NCBI GenBank assembly: GCA_038496675.1
Contig: CM076668.1
Span: 2,903,182-2,967,181, forward strand
Source: Rachycentron canadum
Lineage: Eukaryota; Chordata; Actinopteri; Carangiformes; Rachycentridae
DNA: 64,000 nt
Direction of reading: 5' to 3'
Shown here: in pieces, positions 22,901-34,522 of the stretch
Position numbering within the stretch: the stretch's first letter is position 1
Layout: each line of letters opens with the position of its first letter
The notes under the pieces: generated by a model
The model's database searches: none
What the model was told of the DNA's origin: nothing
Seen by the model: the letters and a program-made list of their open reading frames with translations, nothing else
Position numbers and translations under genes: made by a program

Positions 22901-25027
22901 GTCCATGCTGTCGTAAGTTTGGGCGTCGCTGCTTTAGCTGTTTATTTCAGCCTGTTGCTGTTTCTCTGGGCCACGTCCTCTGACTGTAGCTGCGCCGTCT
23001 GACTCGAGAGGACTCTAGTTGAGTTTGTCCCGACAATCTTTCCCCCCTTCTCACAACACAACCAGCTCCCCGGCTATTAAATGTGTTAAATGGCCTGAAG
23101 CTTGTCATGGAGCTCCAAATGGTTCACCATAAACGTCGTGTTAATGTTATAGACTATTAACAGTCCAATAAAAGTCTGAGGGAAAAGACTGCAGTTAAAA
23201 ATAATTTTATGAATGGGTGCCACATTAGATAAATTAGAAACCATATTTTGCGTCACTGACTAGATTTTTTTTTTTTTTCTCGTATCAAAATGATTACACA
23301 GCAGTGAACACGATGTCATGACGACTTCAGCAATAATTTTTTCATACATACAAGTGTGACTCAAGCTGTTTCTGTTGATGAACATATGAGGAGACTCAAA
23401 TCAACTATTTAAACTCATGAATTTAAGCATTGGTTTCTTATTAAACAGGCTTTAAATTAGGAGCAGAGTTGGCTCACATCGCTCTCTCCTTCCCTCTGAC
23501 TCTTCCTTGCCAGTGTCACCGTCTCCCCTCCACACATTATCACTTGAAGCAGGCCTGCTGAGAGCTCCTCCATGGAGGTTATAATAGGCAGATTGGTTTG
23601 GGTGGGTGGGTGGGGTGGGGGGGGTTGTTTTGAGTCCGATGACGTGGGAGGGCTACATGCGTCAGAAAATGGATGAGTGAGTTGGGGGAGTGAGGGAGGG
23701 AGGGTGAGGTAGTCAGATCCCCACCATGTGCCAGTGCTGGTTCGACAGCGTTGTGTGAGCTTCGCCCTGATCAGACGGAGATGGGTGACAGGCTGAGCCG
23801 CAGCTGAGCGTGCATGTACTCTCCTCAAGATACTGTTCTCTGCAAACAGACTCGCACGCACACGCTGTCTAACTCAGGCGAAGGAAGTCGTATTATGAAA
23901 GATTTATTGGAGAAGTGAATGCATCCATCAGACGAGTCACTTCTGAGTCGGTTTCCGTATTAAGTTACATTTCACTCACAGATCAACAGAGGATCTTCTC
24001 TGTAACCATCCTGGCCAGATGCAGAAAACTACGTGCACACACTGAACCACAAATATGCGCACACATCAGAATGATGAGGAAAGGGTTTTGCATGATCCCC
24101 CTTTTTATAAATCTCCCTCATTGAGAAATCGTGTGCGCGAGCCTCACCTCCACTCCACTCCACTTCGCATTGAATGGATGAAGACGCTCCCTCAATCCAA
24201 CAGTCGGCAAACAAAATCGCTGTCTGTGCCGCGAACGGTCAGGCGTGGCCGAGGAAAAAAACGACTTCACTAATTGTGAAGTTGTGTGGGGTTTTTACAA
24301 ACTGAGACGTCTTCATCAGACAACAAAGAAAATATTAAAACAGCTTCGAAGCAGTTTATAGAAGTTTCACAATAGATTATGAGGCTATATTATTAAAGGA
24401 AACACTGAGCTCGCAAACACAATCATTTCTGTTTATTAATTATCAAAGTCTTTTTTGCCGTGTGAAACAGTTAGAGCTTAATACGATAAGAATGAATGCA
24501 GCTCTGTGAAGTTGGCTTTAGTTTATGTTTCTGTTCAATTCTGTTTCCTTTTTCTTTTGCATTTTCACTTCACTGTATCGAACTCAGCTCGCTCTGAAAA
24601 ACTGTGTATGCACGGTCATGAGAACGTGCCGATTCACGTGTGGGAAGTTCACGTGCGTCTGCGTCATTCGTATATTTGGCGCCTGGTCTATTTATGTCTC
24701 TTGACGCTAAAGAGAAACACTTGTGGATCGCCAATGGTCAAATCCTGATTTGATAACCACATCGTCCTCTGACAAAATCAACAAACACAAAGACACAAAG
24801 ACAAAGACTGATCTGTGATTTCATCTCTATTTACTCCACAATAACAATCATAGCTCATAGCCTCTGTCTGGTAACACAGCAGTTTAACCTTTATTTACTT
24901 CAACTCCAGGACATAAGTCGGGTCTTTATCATCTAACTCCCTCTGTTTGATATGTAGATTTGGCCACAGCTGTATCTGAGTACAAAGCCTCGATTTCAGT
25001 CGCTCCCATTAAAGTTACTGGGTTCTG
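19904..25027. other. Long unassigned stretch, no gene recognised
   Basis: About 5 kb without a recognisable exon or repeat body. It holds poly-A/T runs (20,210-20,230; 20,650; 21,250; 21,745-21,769; 23,266), a G-rich TGGGTGGGTGGGGTGGGG tract near 23,602 and moderately CG-rich segments at 21,900-22,250 and 22,740-23,000. Opposed open frames (up to 134 codons, minus, 23,457-23,861) have no domain and contain low-complexity Pro/Thr. Confidence 0.45.
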
Positions 25028-25260
25028 CATTGTAAAGACTTGAAACTAGAGACTGAGACCAAAAACTCATCAGTAAAACATTTACTGAGCTAATAAATCA
25101 AGGGAGAAGTAGGGACATTTTCCCATAGACTTCAATACAATCTGACTTCTTTAACAACCAGTGGAGTCGCCCCCTGATGGTCATTAGATAGAATGAAGGT
25201 TTAAGACACTTGGCTTCACTTTTCAGTCCCAGAGTCTATGTCCACTTTTATATACAGTCC
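25028..25260 (+). repeat. Dispersed repeat family A, copy 2 (3' half)
   Basis: Contains AGACTTGAAACTAGAGACTG, AACTCATCAGTAAAACATTT, GCTAATAAATCAAGGGAGAA, CATTTTCCCATAGACTTCAA, AACCAGTGGAGTCGCCCCCT and GATGGTCATTAGATAGAATG, ending TGTCCACTTTTATATACAGT. Nearly collinear with 60.93-61.15 kb. The 5' half is missing. Confidence 0.8.
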
Positions 25261-25770
25261 GTGGTGTTGATACAAACGCAACACTTCCTGTAATTGTTTC
25301 AAATTTAAAGCCTAAGTGTTTCAGAGGGCAGAAACCCTTAATTTGTGACCGGGGTTTTTACTGCTGTTTTACGTTCTAGGTTTACGTTCTGCTGGTTTCT
25401 TTAGCAGTTGCAGATAACTTCTCTCTCTCCTCTCTCTCTCCTGGGTGTGTCTTATGTTTAGTTATTCCTCGGCCTCCTTTAGTAATAACGATGCATGTCA
25501 TGAAAGTCAATTATTTGCCATAATAGCGGTGAGGCGCAGTGTAGAGGAAGTGCTCTTCTGCTTCGCTTGATCTCTGAGCAGCTGGGAGACCAAAGCTGCT
25601 CGATAGACTGTACATGTTCCAGTCACGGACCAGGTTTATACCCAGTCTTTTCTATAAATCTAGACAATGCACGAAGTTGGCACCACCAAAATAGAACCTG
25701 TTTACTTTACCTTTTACCTTTTACCAGAAACTCATCCCAGTGACCAATGGTGGAAATATGATCAATCAGC

Positions 25771-25801
25771 CAGTCAGTCAGTCAGTCAGTCAGTCAGTCA
25801 G
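25771..25801 (+). repeat. (CAGT)n microsatellite
   Basis: Nearly eight pure CAGT units following CAATCAGC. Confidence 0.95.
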
Positions 25802-26509
25802 GGACATTCCAGATTAAGGGGCCAGACATACTGTTGTGGTCAAGCCAGAAAAAAAATCTTGCATTTTCAAAATAAGAGCAAAACTAATGGAGGATGTTCC
25901 TCTGCTCTCATACACGGTTTTTGTATTTACATCATATATTGTATTCACCGCGGACTCATCATCACATTGTGGAGTCTGACTCACACACACACACACTGCC
26001 GCTTAGACTTTATTGAACCCGGCCTTCGCTGTGTGACCATGCAGTGAACTAAGATGATTGTTGTTGCTGTTGTTCAGTCTCAGGGCACCTTTAGTCCCTG
26101 GGAAGCTCCAGCAAATGGTCATCGCTGCTTCGAAAATGGCTGTTTTCTTGTTGCTGCTGGCTTCCAGCTACAAACAGCAGCGCTCAGGCTCGGTGGGATC
26201 CGCTCTGAACCCTTCACATCCTGCTGCTCCTGCTCCCTTCTGGGAAATGTTATAACTTCCTGACCAGGAAAAAAACTATCGATTCAGCACCAACATGACT
26301 GCTACATGTCGTGTGCATCTCTGGTTAATATACAGATGTGTGATATGTCATAATGTGAAGCTTATACTGTTTTTCCAACTCCACTTATAATTAAATGATA
26401 TGATTTCAAGGCTGTATTAGTCTAAATGTCCATATACACCCACACAGGTAATCTCTCTTACTTACTGTTATGCCTTTTAACACGAGGAAACATTTTCAAT
26501 CAGTCTAAA

Positions 26510-27700
26510 TACACTGATAAGCCATTACATTATGACCACCTGACAGATATTGTATAGGTCCCACTTGCCGCCAAAATAGTCCTGACCCTGGAGGCCTGGA
26601 CTCCTCTAGACCTCTGAAGCTGAGCTGTGGTATCTGGACCAAGACCTTAGCAGCAAATCCTTTTGAGTCCTGAAGTTGTGAGGTGGAGCCTCCATGGATC
26701 AGACTTGTTGGTCCAGCTCATCCCACAGATGCTGGACTGGACTGAGATCTGGGGAATTTGGAGCTAAGTCAACACCTTGAACTGGTTGTTGTTCCTCAAA
26801 GCTCCTGAACCATTGTTGCAGTGACAGGGAGCATTATCCTGCTGAAAGAGGCCACTGCCATTAGGGAAGACTGTTTCCATGAAGGGGGGGACTTGTTCTG
26901 AACCATGTTTAGGGAGGTGGGACGAGTCAAAGGAACATCCACATGAATGGACCCAAGGTTTCCCAGCAGAACATTGTCCACATCATCACACTGACTCCAC
27001 CAGCTGCTCTTCTTCCCATAATGCATCCTGGTGCCATGTCTTCTCCAGGTAATAGACACACATACACCCGACCATCCACATGATGTAAAGAAAACCTGAT
27101 CCCTCAGACCAGACCACCATCTTCATTGCTCTATGGTCCAATTCTGATGCTCTTGTGTCCATTGTAGGAGCTTTTGGTGGTGGACAGGGGTCAGCATGGA
27201 CACCCTGACCGGTCTGAGGCTACACAGCCCCATACACAACAAACTGATGCTCTGTGTTCTGACAGCTTTCTATCAGAACCAGCATGAACTTCTTCATCAG
27301 TCTGAGCTCCAGTAGCTCTTCTGTTGGATCAGACCACACGGTCCAGCCTTCACTCCCCACCACCATCACTGAGCCTTGACCCCTGACCCTGTCTGTGGTC
27401 CAGTGGTTCTCCCTCCTTGGACCACTTCTGGTAGGTCCTGACCACTGCAGCCCAGGAACATCCCACAGAGCTGCAGTGTTGGAGAAGCTCTGACTCAGTC
27501 GTCTCATCACAGTTTGGTCAAAGTCAAAGTCCCTCACATCCTCACACTTGACCATTTTTCCTGCTTCAACAAATCAACTTCAGGACTAAATGTTCAGCTG
27601 CCTGATGTATCCACCACTGACAGGTAACCATGGTAACAAGATAATTAATGATATTCACCTTACCTGTCAGTGGTCATAATGTTATGACTCGTCTGTGTTA
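26510..27700 (-). mobile_element. Tc1/mariner-superfamily transposon, near full length
   Basis: The left end (TA then CACTGATAAGCCATTACATT ATGACCACC) and the right end (reverse complement TA-ACACAGACGAGTCATAAC ATTATGACCAC) are matching terminal inverted repeats flanked by TA, the standard Tc1/mariner target duplication. At about 1.19 kb it has the usual length. The transposase runs on the minus strand and is broken. A shorter, internally deleted relative lies at 36233-36851, and the two are nearly identical where they overlap. Confidence 0.9.
26545..27555 (-). pseudogene. Tc1/mariner-type transposase, inactivated
   Basis: The N-terminus (MVKCEDVRDFDFDQTVMRRL and following SQSFSNTAAL) corresponds to the helix-turn-helix DNA-binding region that recognises the inverted repeats. 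Further along, in shifting frames, the minus strand gives WSEGSGF at about 27111-27091 where the family has WSDESRF, GNLGSIHVDVPLTRPTSLN at about 26960-26900, QQDNAPCH at 26844-26821 and NSPDLSPVQHLWDE at about 26758-26717 where the family has NSPDLNPIEHLWD. Of the catalytic triad (Asp, Asp, Glu), the first Asp is replaced by Glu (codon at 27103-27105), the second is intact in DNAPCH, and the third Glu is replaced by Gln (codon at 26732-26734). Frame breaks also interrupt it, so it is non-functional. Confidence 0.85.
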
Positions 27701-28454
27701 GCTCATAATGAAAAACAAATTTTAAAACTTTACTCCCAAAGTAACTGCTGTTGGTAAAGGTTTGATAAAATGGTTACATTTAAAGACTCACTTGAGCAAG
27801 AAGGGATGAATCTACATTTTCAAAAAATAAAAACCAAGTTCCTCTCCCGACCTTGACCAGGTTTTAAATGAAAGTGAGCCTTGCACATGTGGAGGAAACT
27901 CCAGCAATAGAATCGGTTGAACTGGAGACAACCCTGTGAGCTTCAGTCACTTCTTTCATGATTCATGCTTCCACTAAATGCAGATATTCTGCAACATTTA
28001 TACATTTTTCAGAAGCCGTGGCCTCCATCAGCGAATCAGGCTGATGCTCTTTGCCGTGTATCCTGGTGCAGATTAGGATCCAGGTCCAGGTTAAAATTTA
28101 GAGCATTGTGCAGCAGAGAGACGTGTGCGCTCTGAGTGCTTTCTAGTGTTTTACTACTGCTCTGTGACACTTGATACAAGAGGATACGAAGGAAGTGAAG
28201 GAAGAACATGGTCTGATGTTGCTGAGTCCAGGCACCAGGAGTCAGACTCAACACGCACCCATGGATCCAATGACATAAGACTCGTGGTATATAACTGAGA
28301 TGCTGTCCGAAAAAAGATCCCCAGGCCTGTCCGCCTGGATTGTCTAACTGTTTCAGAGTTCAGGTTAAAAACAAAGGGTGAGCAGGTCTTTGCAGTACTG
28401 GCGACTCAGCCTCCACTAAGACTGCTCCTCTGAGGGTGTGGGCCATTTCAGATT
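27701..28454. other. No gene recognised
   Basis: Unassigned sequence between the Tc1 copy and a fish repeat. Confidence 0.5.
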
Positions 28455-28682
28455 CACAGCAAAAAGGTTCTGGGTTCGAACCCATGAAGAGTTTGCATGT
28501 TCTCCCTGCATGGGTTCCCTCAGGTTCTCCGGCTTCCTCCCACAGCCAAAAGACATGCAGGTTAGATTCATTGGTTCAAATGGTTGTTTGTCTCTATGTT
28601 AGCCCAGTGATGGATTGGCAACCTGTCCAGGGTGAGCCCCGCCCTGGGATTGGCTTCAGGCCCCCGCGACCCTGCACGGATT
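28455..28682 (+). repeat. Fish GGCGGCACGGTGG-type repeat, partial
   Basis: Lacks the head. Contains AAGGTTCTGGGTTCGAACCC, GAGTTTGCATGTTCTCCCTG, CCGGCTTCCTCCCACAGCC, TGGTTGTTTGTCTCTATGTT, GGCAACCTGTCCAGGGTGAG and CCCCCGCGACCCTGCACGGA. It ends before the ATGGATGG tail. Confidence 0.8.
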
Positions 28683-29756
28683 AGTGTTATCAAGAATTTT
28701 CTAACACTTTAAAAAGCTCTTTGTTAATTGCACAGGTCCATAAACACCTTGTTCCCAGTCTAAAGCCTTTCCATCAGGAAGGGGGCTCTGTGCCGTATTG
28801 TGCAAAGCAGCACACTGCCTAGTAATCTGTCTTTTTTTTGCCACCTGATGCATCTAAACACATTTGAAGAGGCCAATGGCACGTTCAACGACTGAGTGTG
28901 TGCACTGTTCTGGTGCATTTCATCTTTGCTCTGCTAGATTGGAAACGGGGGTGGCAACTGTCACCTGCAGGTTATAACAGAGCGGTTAGAGTTTCTACAC
29001 GCTGTTGTTCCATTAATTTACCAAGGAGCTTTTCCCTCCACTGCTTTGTGTCAGGATGAAGGAGTCGTGCTCGGAGCCAGGCCGTCGTGTCTCCACATTC
29101 ATCAGGACCAAGTTAGAGCCACGTACTGTTGGACTTGGACATTTATTGACTGCACGTATTTTCAATTTACATAAACAAATTTGTTTTCAGACTGGGTCCT
29201 TATAGCGTATGAGTTCTGCCAACTGCCCCGATTTCATTTGGGAAACCAGACATAGCCGCAAATTGCCTTTAGATGTTCTCCTGTTCTCCCACAGTGTAAG
29301 GAAACTTGATGTATCAACTTCTCATTTTAATAATCCCATTCAAAACGGCAGGTGTTATTAAACTCGGTGGTGGCTGCGATATCCCACACCCAGGATAGAA
29401 TTTCATTATTCCCACAAGGGACTTCAGGCAGACAGGTAAATATTATAAGGTGTTAATCACATCAGGCACAAACCTGTCGGCTAATTCCCGGTCAGTAGCT
29501 GTAATTATACTGAGATGTTGCATTTTGGACGGGTGGGTCGGACTTATGGTGGGCCCACTTGAGCATATGGATCCAAGAGTACAACTCCAAGGGAATCTAA
29601 ATCAGCTTTATTAGCCAGTCATCATCACAGGCCAGAAAATCATTGTGGTCCCTGAAGTCTCCCTGTTTCCTCTTAATTCTTCCATTCACGTAGTCCCCTA
29701 GCATCCGTCTTGCAGCATTAAGCAGGAGTGTCACTGCAGTATTTTTATACTTAAAG
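28683..29756. other. No gene recognised; possible retroelement-tail fragments
   Basis: Short segments near 29,390-29,440 (AATTTCATTATTCCCACAAG) and 29,600-29,660 (AATCAGCTTTATTAGCCAGT) resemble the 'CAGAATC...TTTATT' fish retroelement tails but are too short to delimit. Nothing else is recognised. Confidence 0.4.
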
Positions 29757-30545
29757 CAGTGTTTCTCAAACTTTTTCAGACCAAGGAGTTAGACACTAAA
29801 ATAAAACTTGCAGGCCACCAAACTCCCAAACATCCCCAAAACCAAGAGGGCCACTTCTTCAGTAGTGTTTTAGGGAGACGGTATGGAACTATTGTGGGTT
29901 TTTTTTTTTTTTTTTTCTTGCGTTTTGATGTCTTTATCAGATCAGGTCAGTGACAAAATAGGAAACGCAAGATTAAAAAAGCAAAGCAGCAGATATTCCA
30001 GTCGACCAGAAATCAGACTGGGGGGGTCTCAGCTGTCTATTTATCCCTATGAGATGCGGGTCTTGAGCCTCACCAACTGCAAGACATTAGACAAGTGTGA
30101 CATTGTACTTATCACTCACGTTTCCGAACGCTTTTCAGATGTCATCGAATGTGCCACAAATGTCAGTCGTGGTGACTAAATTATACTAAAAATGAACGCT
30201 TCCTGTTGCGTCCGTTGTGTCCGAGCTTTCAGTTGATTGCCTTCAGCGTCCGGTTGATGATTTTGACGGTTGTCAGTGTTTGATAGTTAACAGGCTGATA
30301 ACTGGAGACATTTAGCCCAGTCCCAGGGCAGGCTAACTGTTAGCTAACTGTTAGCTTCATCAATGTACATCATAAAACATAAACATGAGAAGACAGTCAC
30401 AAAACAGTCGGTTAAACTGAGGAACAGCAACACTATAAAACAGAAAAGTGTTTACATATGAGTTGAATTATTATTGAAAACATGAAACCCTATACTACTC
30501 ACTAGTAGGTTCTTTAGTTGCACTCAGGCGATTTGAGAAACGCTA
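29757..30545. mobile_element. Possible hAT-like non-autonomous element
   Basis: The left end CAGTGTTTCTCAAAC and the right end TTTGAGAAACGCTA (reverse complement TAGCGTTTCTCAAA) form an imperfect inverted repeat of the hAT type (CAGTG-TTCTCAA). Candidate 8-bp flanks ACTTAAAG and TGTTAAGC agree at only four positions, so the target duplication is weak. A further TIR-like word (ACCACACTTTGGGACAAGG) lies outside at about 30622-30640. The interior has no transposase; it holds a poly-T run and a duplicated GCTAACTGTTA word near 30330. Confidence 0.35.
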
Positions 30546-31258
30546 TGTTAAGCATGAGAGTTTAACAAATTTACTCAGGGACCACCTGGGGTCACTTGCA
30601 GATGACTGGTGGTCCACAGACCACACTTTGGGACAAGGCTGACTTTCAGTAATTTATATTACTATGGCCAAATTGATCGCAGCAGTCAGTGGCAGCCTTT
30701 TCAGGCATCATTATCTGTCTCATTGAATTTCTGGCGTCATTGCCACCCATCTGCATCACCAACTTCCTGTCTGCTAAATGTAGGTGTTGTTAGGGTTTCT
30801 GCGCAGGTGCCAGCTCAACTTTGGCATGGGAAAGGTGGCCCACACCTTTTTCAAGCATGCTCACACAGCTTCAGAATTACCCTGCCTGGGTCAGTTGTCG
30901 AGCCAAAGTGTCGCTCCATCACATGGTCCCAGCGCAGGAGGTATGCTTTTGTTGTTGGAGCCCGACAGAATGATTCACAGCGGTTTCAGCTGTCAGAATC
31001 TCCCTGTCGAACACTCATTCAAGTAGAGTAATATTAGGTTTAGGTTGCTCGGCTTCATCTTTCTGCAGAACTTCAAGTAGAGAAAATCACAGCAACTCTT
31101 CTGTTTTTAAGCTTTAAAAGTTTAAGACAAATTGAGTCAATCGGAGGTCAAAAACTAAAAAGATATTAAACAAAAACCCCAGCACAAGGAAAAACGTTCA
31201 TCTCAATCTGTCAGCCTGGTGAAGGCTGCACCATGACTTGTTTAGATCTGAAAACACA
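30546..31258. other. No gene recognised
   Basis: A 140-codon open frame (30609-31031) lacks any domain. Part of the same stretch is open in another frame. Treated as chance. Confidence 0.5.
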
Positions 31259-31480
31259 GTCTTGACTTGTAACTTGGTGCTTGTTGGTCTTGACTTGGAA
31301 CTTTTTGGTCCCGTGGCTTGCTGTCTTGACTTGGGACTTGTTGGTCTTGACTAAGATGTTGGTCTTTACTTGGAACTTTTTGGTCCTACGAATTGTCTTG
31401 ATTTGACACTTGTTGGTCCTGACTTAAGTTTTTAGCCTTGACTTGTGACTTGATTTGGGACTGGTCTTGACTTATCTCAT
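31259..31480 (+). repeat. Imperfect tandem repeat, TCTTGACTTGGAACTTGTTGG type
   Basis: Variants of GTCTTGACTTGGGACTTGTT and GGTCTTGACTTGGAACTTTT recur about eight times, with variable unit lengths of roughly 25-30 bases. Strong strand asymmetry (G/T-rich on plus). Confidence 0.8.
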
Positions 31481-34266
31481 AGCCAAGACTTAAGACTTGC
31501 TGAAACCTTGCAAAACAATGGCTTTGTCTCCCCTCTGAAACATTGTAAATAGGGATGTGTTGCACTGTGATAAGTACCAAATTAGACTTCCTATAGAAAA
31601 CCTTTAATTTCAATTCGCATCGTTATACTGCCGCCAATTGTCTCATTAGTCTCTCTAGAATATGGCAGTAAAAGAGTCTGTGGCACAAACACACTCATTA
31701 ATACCTGCAGCATAAGTGGAAAGTTCACGCTTCAACATCACGTTACGTAACATATTCTCTTTTCAAATCAGCATTTAGTCACACAGTTCTTCAGATCACA
31801 CTGTACTTTCACTCCAGCAAACCCCCCCCCCAGCCTCAGTGAAAACCGGCCCCCTCTGGAGCACCACACCAGGGACTTGTGATTAGAATTTAATTTCGGC
31901 CACCGAGGGCCATCGCCTCAGTCAATTCCAGGGTACAGAAAGATCATTAGTGTTCGGATGAAAAACGTGTGGAATGACCAGAAAAAAAAGAAAAAACCGC
32001 TGTAGGATGGGGGTGTGGGGGTGGGGGTGGGGGGTACTAATGAGGGATGCTGAAAACAGAAGCTTTTCCTGATGTAACTTGCGATAGGTAGACTGTCCTG
32101 AAGTTCACCCTGTTCCTTGAGGAAACCTTTAACAATGACAGAGCCTCCATTCCAATTTAAGGCCGTTATTTCAGGCTGTGTTAAGTTTAGGATCCTAATG
32201 GTAAAGCAGCAGGATGTACAATGATGTCTGTGGATTAAGTTAATTAGCATTCGTGCTGGTTTGAATCATTGGTAGAGGAAAACTTTAATTTGTCTTATCA
32301 TTGTACTGGGCTTGTTCACGCCGCTGAAGTACAAGCCAGTCTGCAAATTCATAAACGCTCGAGCATGAATATTTCACAGGGCGAGACTGGGGATGGTTAT
32401 AACATTTTTTTTTTTTTTTTTTTTGCGTTTATCTCCGTTGCTCTGAGACTCTTTGAACCAGGCCAACCAAACTTTTTATGTATTAAAATTACATCTGTCT
32501 TCTAATTGTTACCATTTTTACATATGACATTTCATTCACTGTATTTATTTGAATGGAAAGATTCAGACCCATGATCTGTAAATGTAAATGTTTGTTGATA
32601 GTTATTATTATTTATCAGTAAATAAATACAATTATATTACATTGCATGATTGCATAAATACTGAAATATTGAAAAAACATATATTGGAGTATCTTATTGA
32701 TTGTTGTATTTTTGTGTTTTTATGTTGCAGCTGGCCATTATTGCCAATAATGCAATTACCCATAGATTCAATTTCACTTTTTCTTTTTATCTCAATAAGC
32801 AGAGTATTGTGAAAATGTGCATTGTTATTCAATATTACAGTATTTAGTTATACAATCATGTTCTAATTTTAGTTTTTATAATAACAATCAAAGAACATTG
32901 ACTGAGCTTAATTTTACGGGCCCAACTTTAGGAGCAGTGTATCTATTTTATTGCTAATGATAAAAAGCACCAGCAAATGTATTATAGGTGTAGTGACTAT
33001 TTTCTACCGGTTGTTAGTGGGAAGACAGACAAACTACACCAAGTCTGTACCAATTATTCTCCTCCTTTGTGTGTGTTTCTACATTGTCATACACAACAGA
33101 AAATCATACGCCAGCTAGATACTAACTACACCAACCTGGACGCTTAGTCAACAAAACACACATTCAAACGAAGTGTGTTTCGGTTCATTTAAACTAAATG
33201 CAAGGACAAGTTCGACAGAAACACAGCTCCCAAAAAAAACATTACTGTCACGCCTCCGAAACGATCATCTAACGGAGCGTGTCATCGCTCAAGCCTGTTT
33301 CTGATTGGACGAATCAGAAAAATGAAAAAAATTTGTTTTTAGCTCCAGTTTCAAATGTAAGAGTGTGTTTTGAGTTCATCCCTCTCTCTTTCTGCCAAAA
33401 ATACACAGCAAGCGAAAAAGGCAGACCTTGGTTTGTTATTCATAGGGTTATTAAAGTGATTTCGTGTATGTGATGCAGACTCTGGCCTAGTCCTCAGGTA
33501 CAGATCCCTGAACCTTCAGAGTTCAGCAGAAACAAACTTTAATTTTCTCGTTGAGTTGAACTTGAGCGAAGCTGCTGTGTGGTGCTGTCGCTCTCCCCTC
33601 ACACAAACAATGTCGTGCTTGGGAGCTGTGCCTCCGCTCTGTTTTCGGAGTGCATTGCCACACAAACCTACAACACGAGGCTTTGTTGTTCCCAGTTTGA
33701 TTTGCATCTCATTTAAATGTCTGTGGTCCGGGCCCCAAGTAGATGAAGGAAACACAAAAAGAAGTCACAGACACAAGTGTTTATTTGAAGTCTTGCCTGT
33801 GAACTGTAACTGTGGAAATTTTTTTCGTTTCGAACCAGCTACAGCCGTTGACAACAAAAAACGACCTCATAATCAATTATTCGTACGCGTGGCAGCGTTT
33901 GCGGGCCACGTTTCCTGTATTTCCTGTACTACGCTGCCCAAAGGCGTGTGGGGAAAAAATAGATCCTGGGAAATTGGAATTCGTGTCCGTGCACTGTGCG
34001 TTTCTCGTGTGTCACTCCTGGCGACTCCAACACGGGCACCATGTAGGACGGGAGCTCTCCCTTGGGTGCTCTGTGTCTCTGATGTGCTCGCCTTAAGGCT
34101 ACATCATTATGCTACGCCCTGGGTGGGGGGGTGGAAGGTTGGAGGGGGTGCCCTGAATTCTCTGAGGTGTTAAAATCAGAATTACGATTTAAAATATTTT
34201 CCACGTTGTTGACAGGAACAATGCTCCGTCACGGTTGCTGCTCTGCTCGGCTACCGACGAAAAAGT
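31481..34266. other. No gene recognised; contains the longest open frame (chance)
   Basis: Holds a C run near 31822, a G-rich tract near 32008-32034, a poly-T near 32405-32423 and very AT-rich sequence at 32,500-32,900. A 205-codon open frame (33556-34173, plus) has no recognisable domain, no repeated codon bias and no splice context, and I regard it as non-coding. Confidence 0.45.
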
Positions 34267-34522
34267 CGCCATCACGCGACCTATTAGTAAATTGGAAATT
34301 CAGTCATGTGATTCATTCCATTCCACGTGTTATCAGCTGTAATTAGGGGTCTTAACATTGTGTTGACAGTGTTATGACCCTGTCTTAAGTGGGCACAACA
34401 AAAAGGGCACACAGCATGGTTGAATTCATAAGAACATTTTTATTAAACCACATGAAATAGTCAGAACAAGCTGTGGAAATGGGCGTGTGTGGGCATGGGT
34501 GAAGGACGTGAGGGCAGGGGGC
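34267..34522 (+). repeat. Dispersed repeat family B, copy 1
   Basis: Matches, as reverse complement, 38746-38994. Shared landmarks: AATTCAGTCATGTGATTCAT, CATTGTGTTGACAGTG, ATGGTTGAATTCATAAGAA, and GGGTGAAGGA-GTGAGGGCAGG. No open frame and no terminal inverted repeat could be recognised, so the class is unknown. Confidence 0.75.

Noticed and set aside
30609..31031. 140-codon open frame
   Set aside because: No domain and an overlapping second open frame; likely chance.
33556..34173. Longest open frame (205 codons, plus strand)
   Set aside because: No recognisable domain, Cys/Leu/Arg composition typical of random translation, no splice or start context, and another frame is also open within it.
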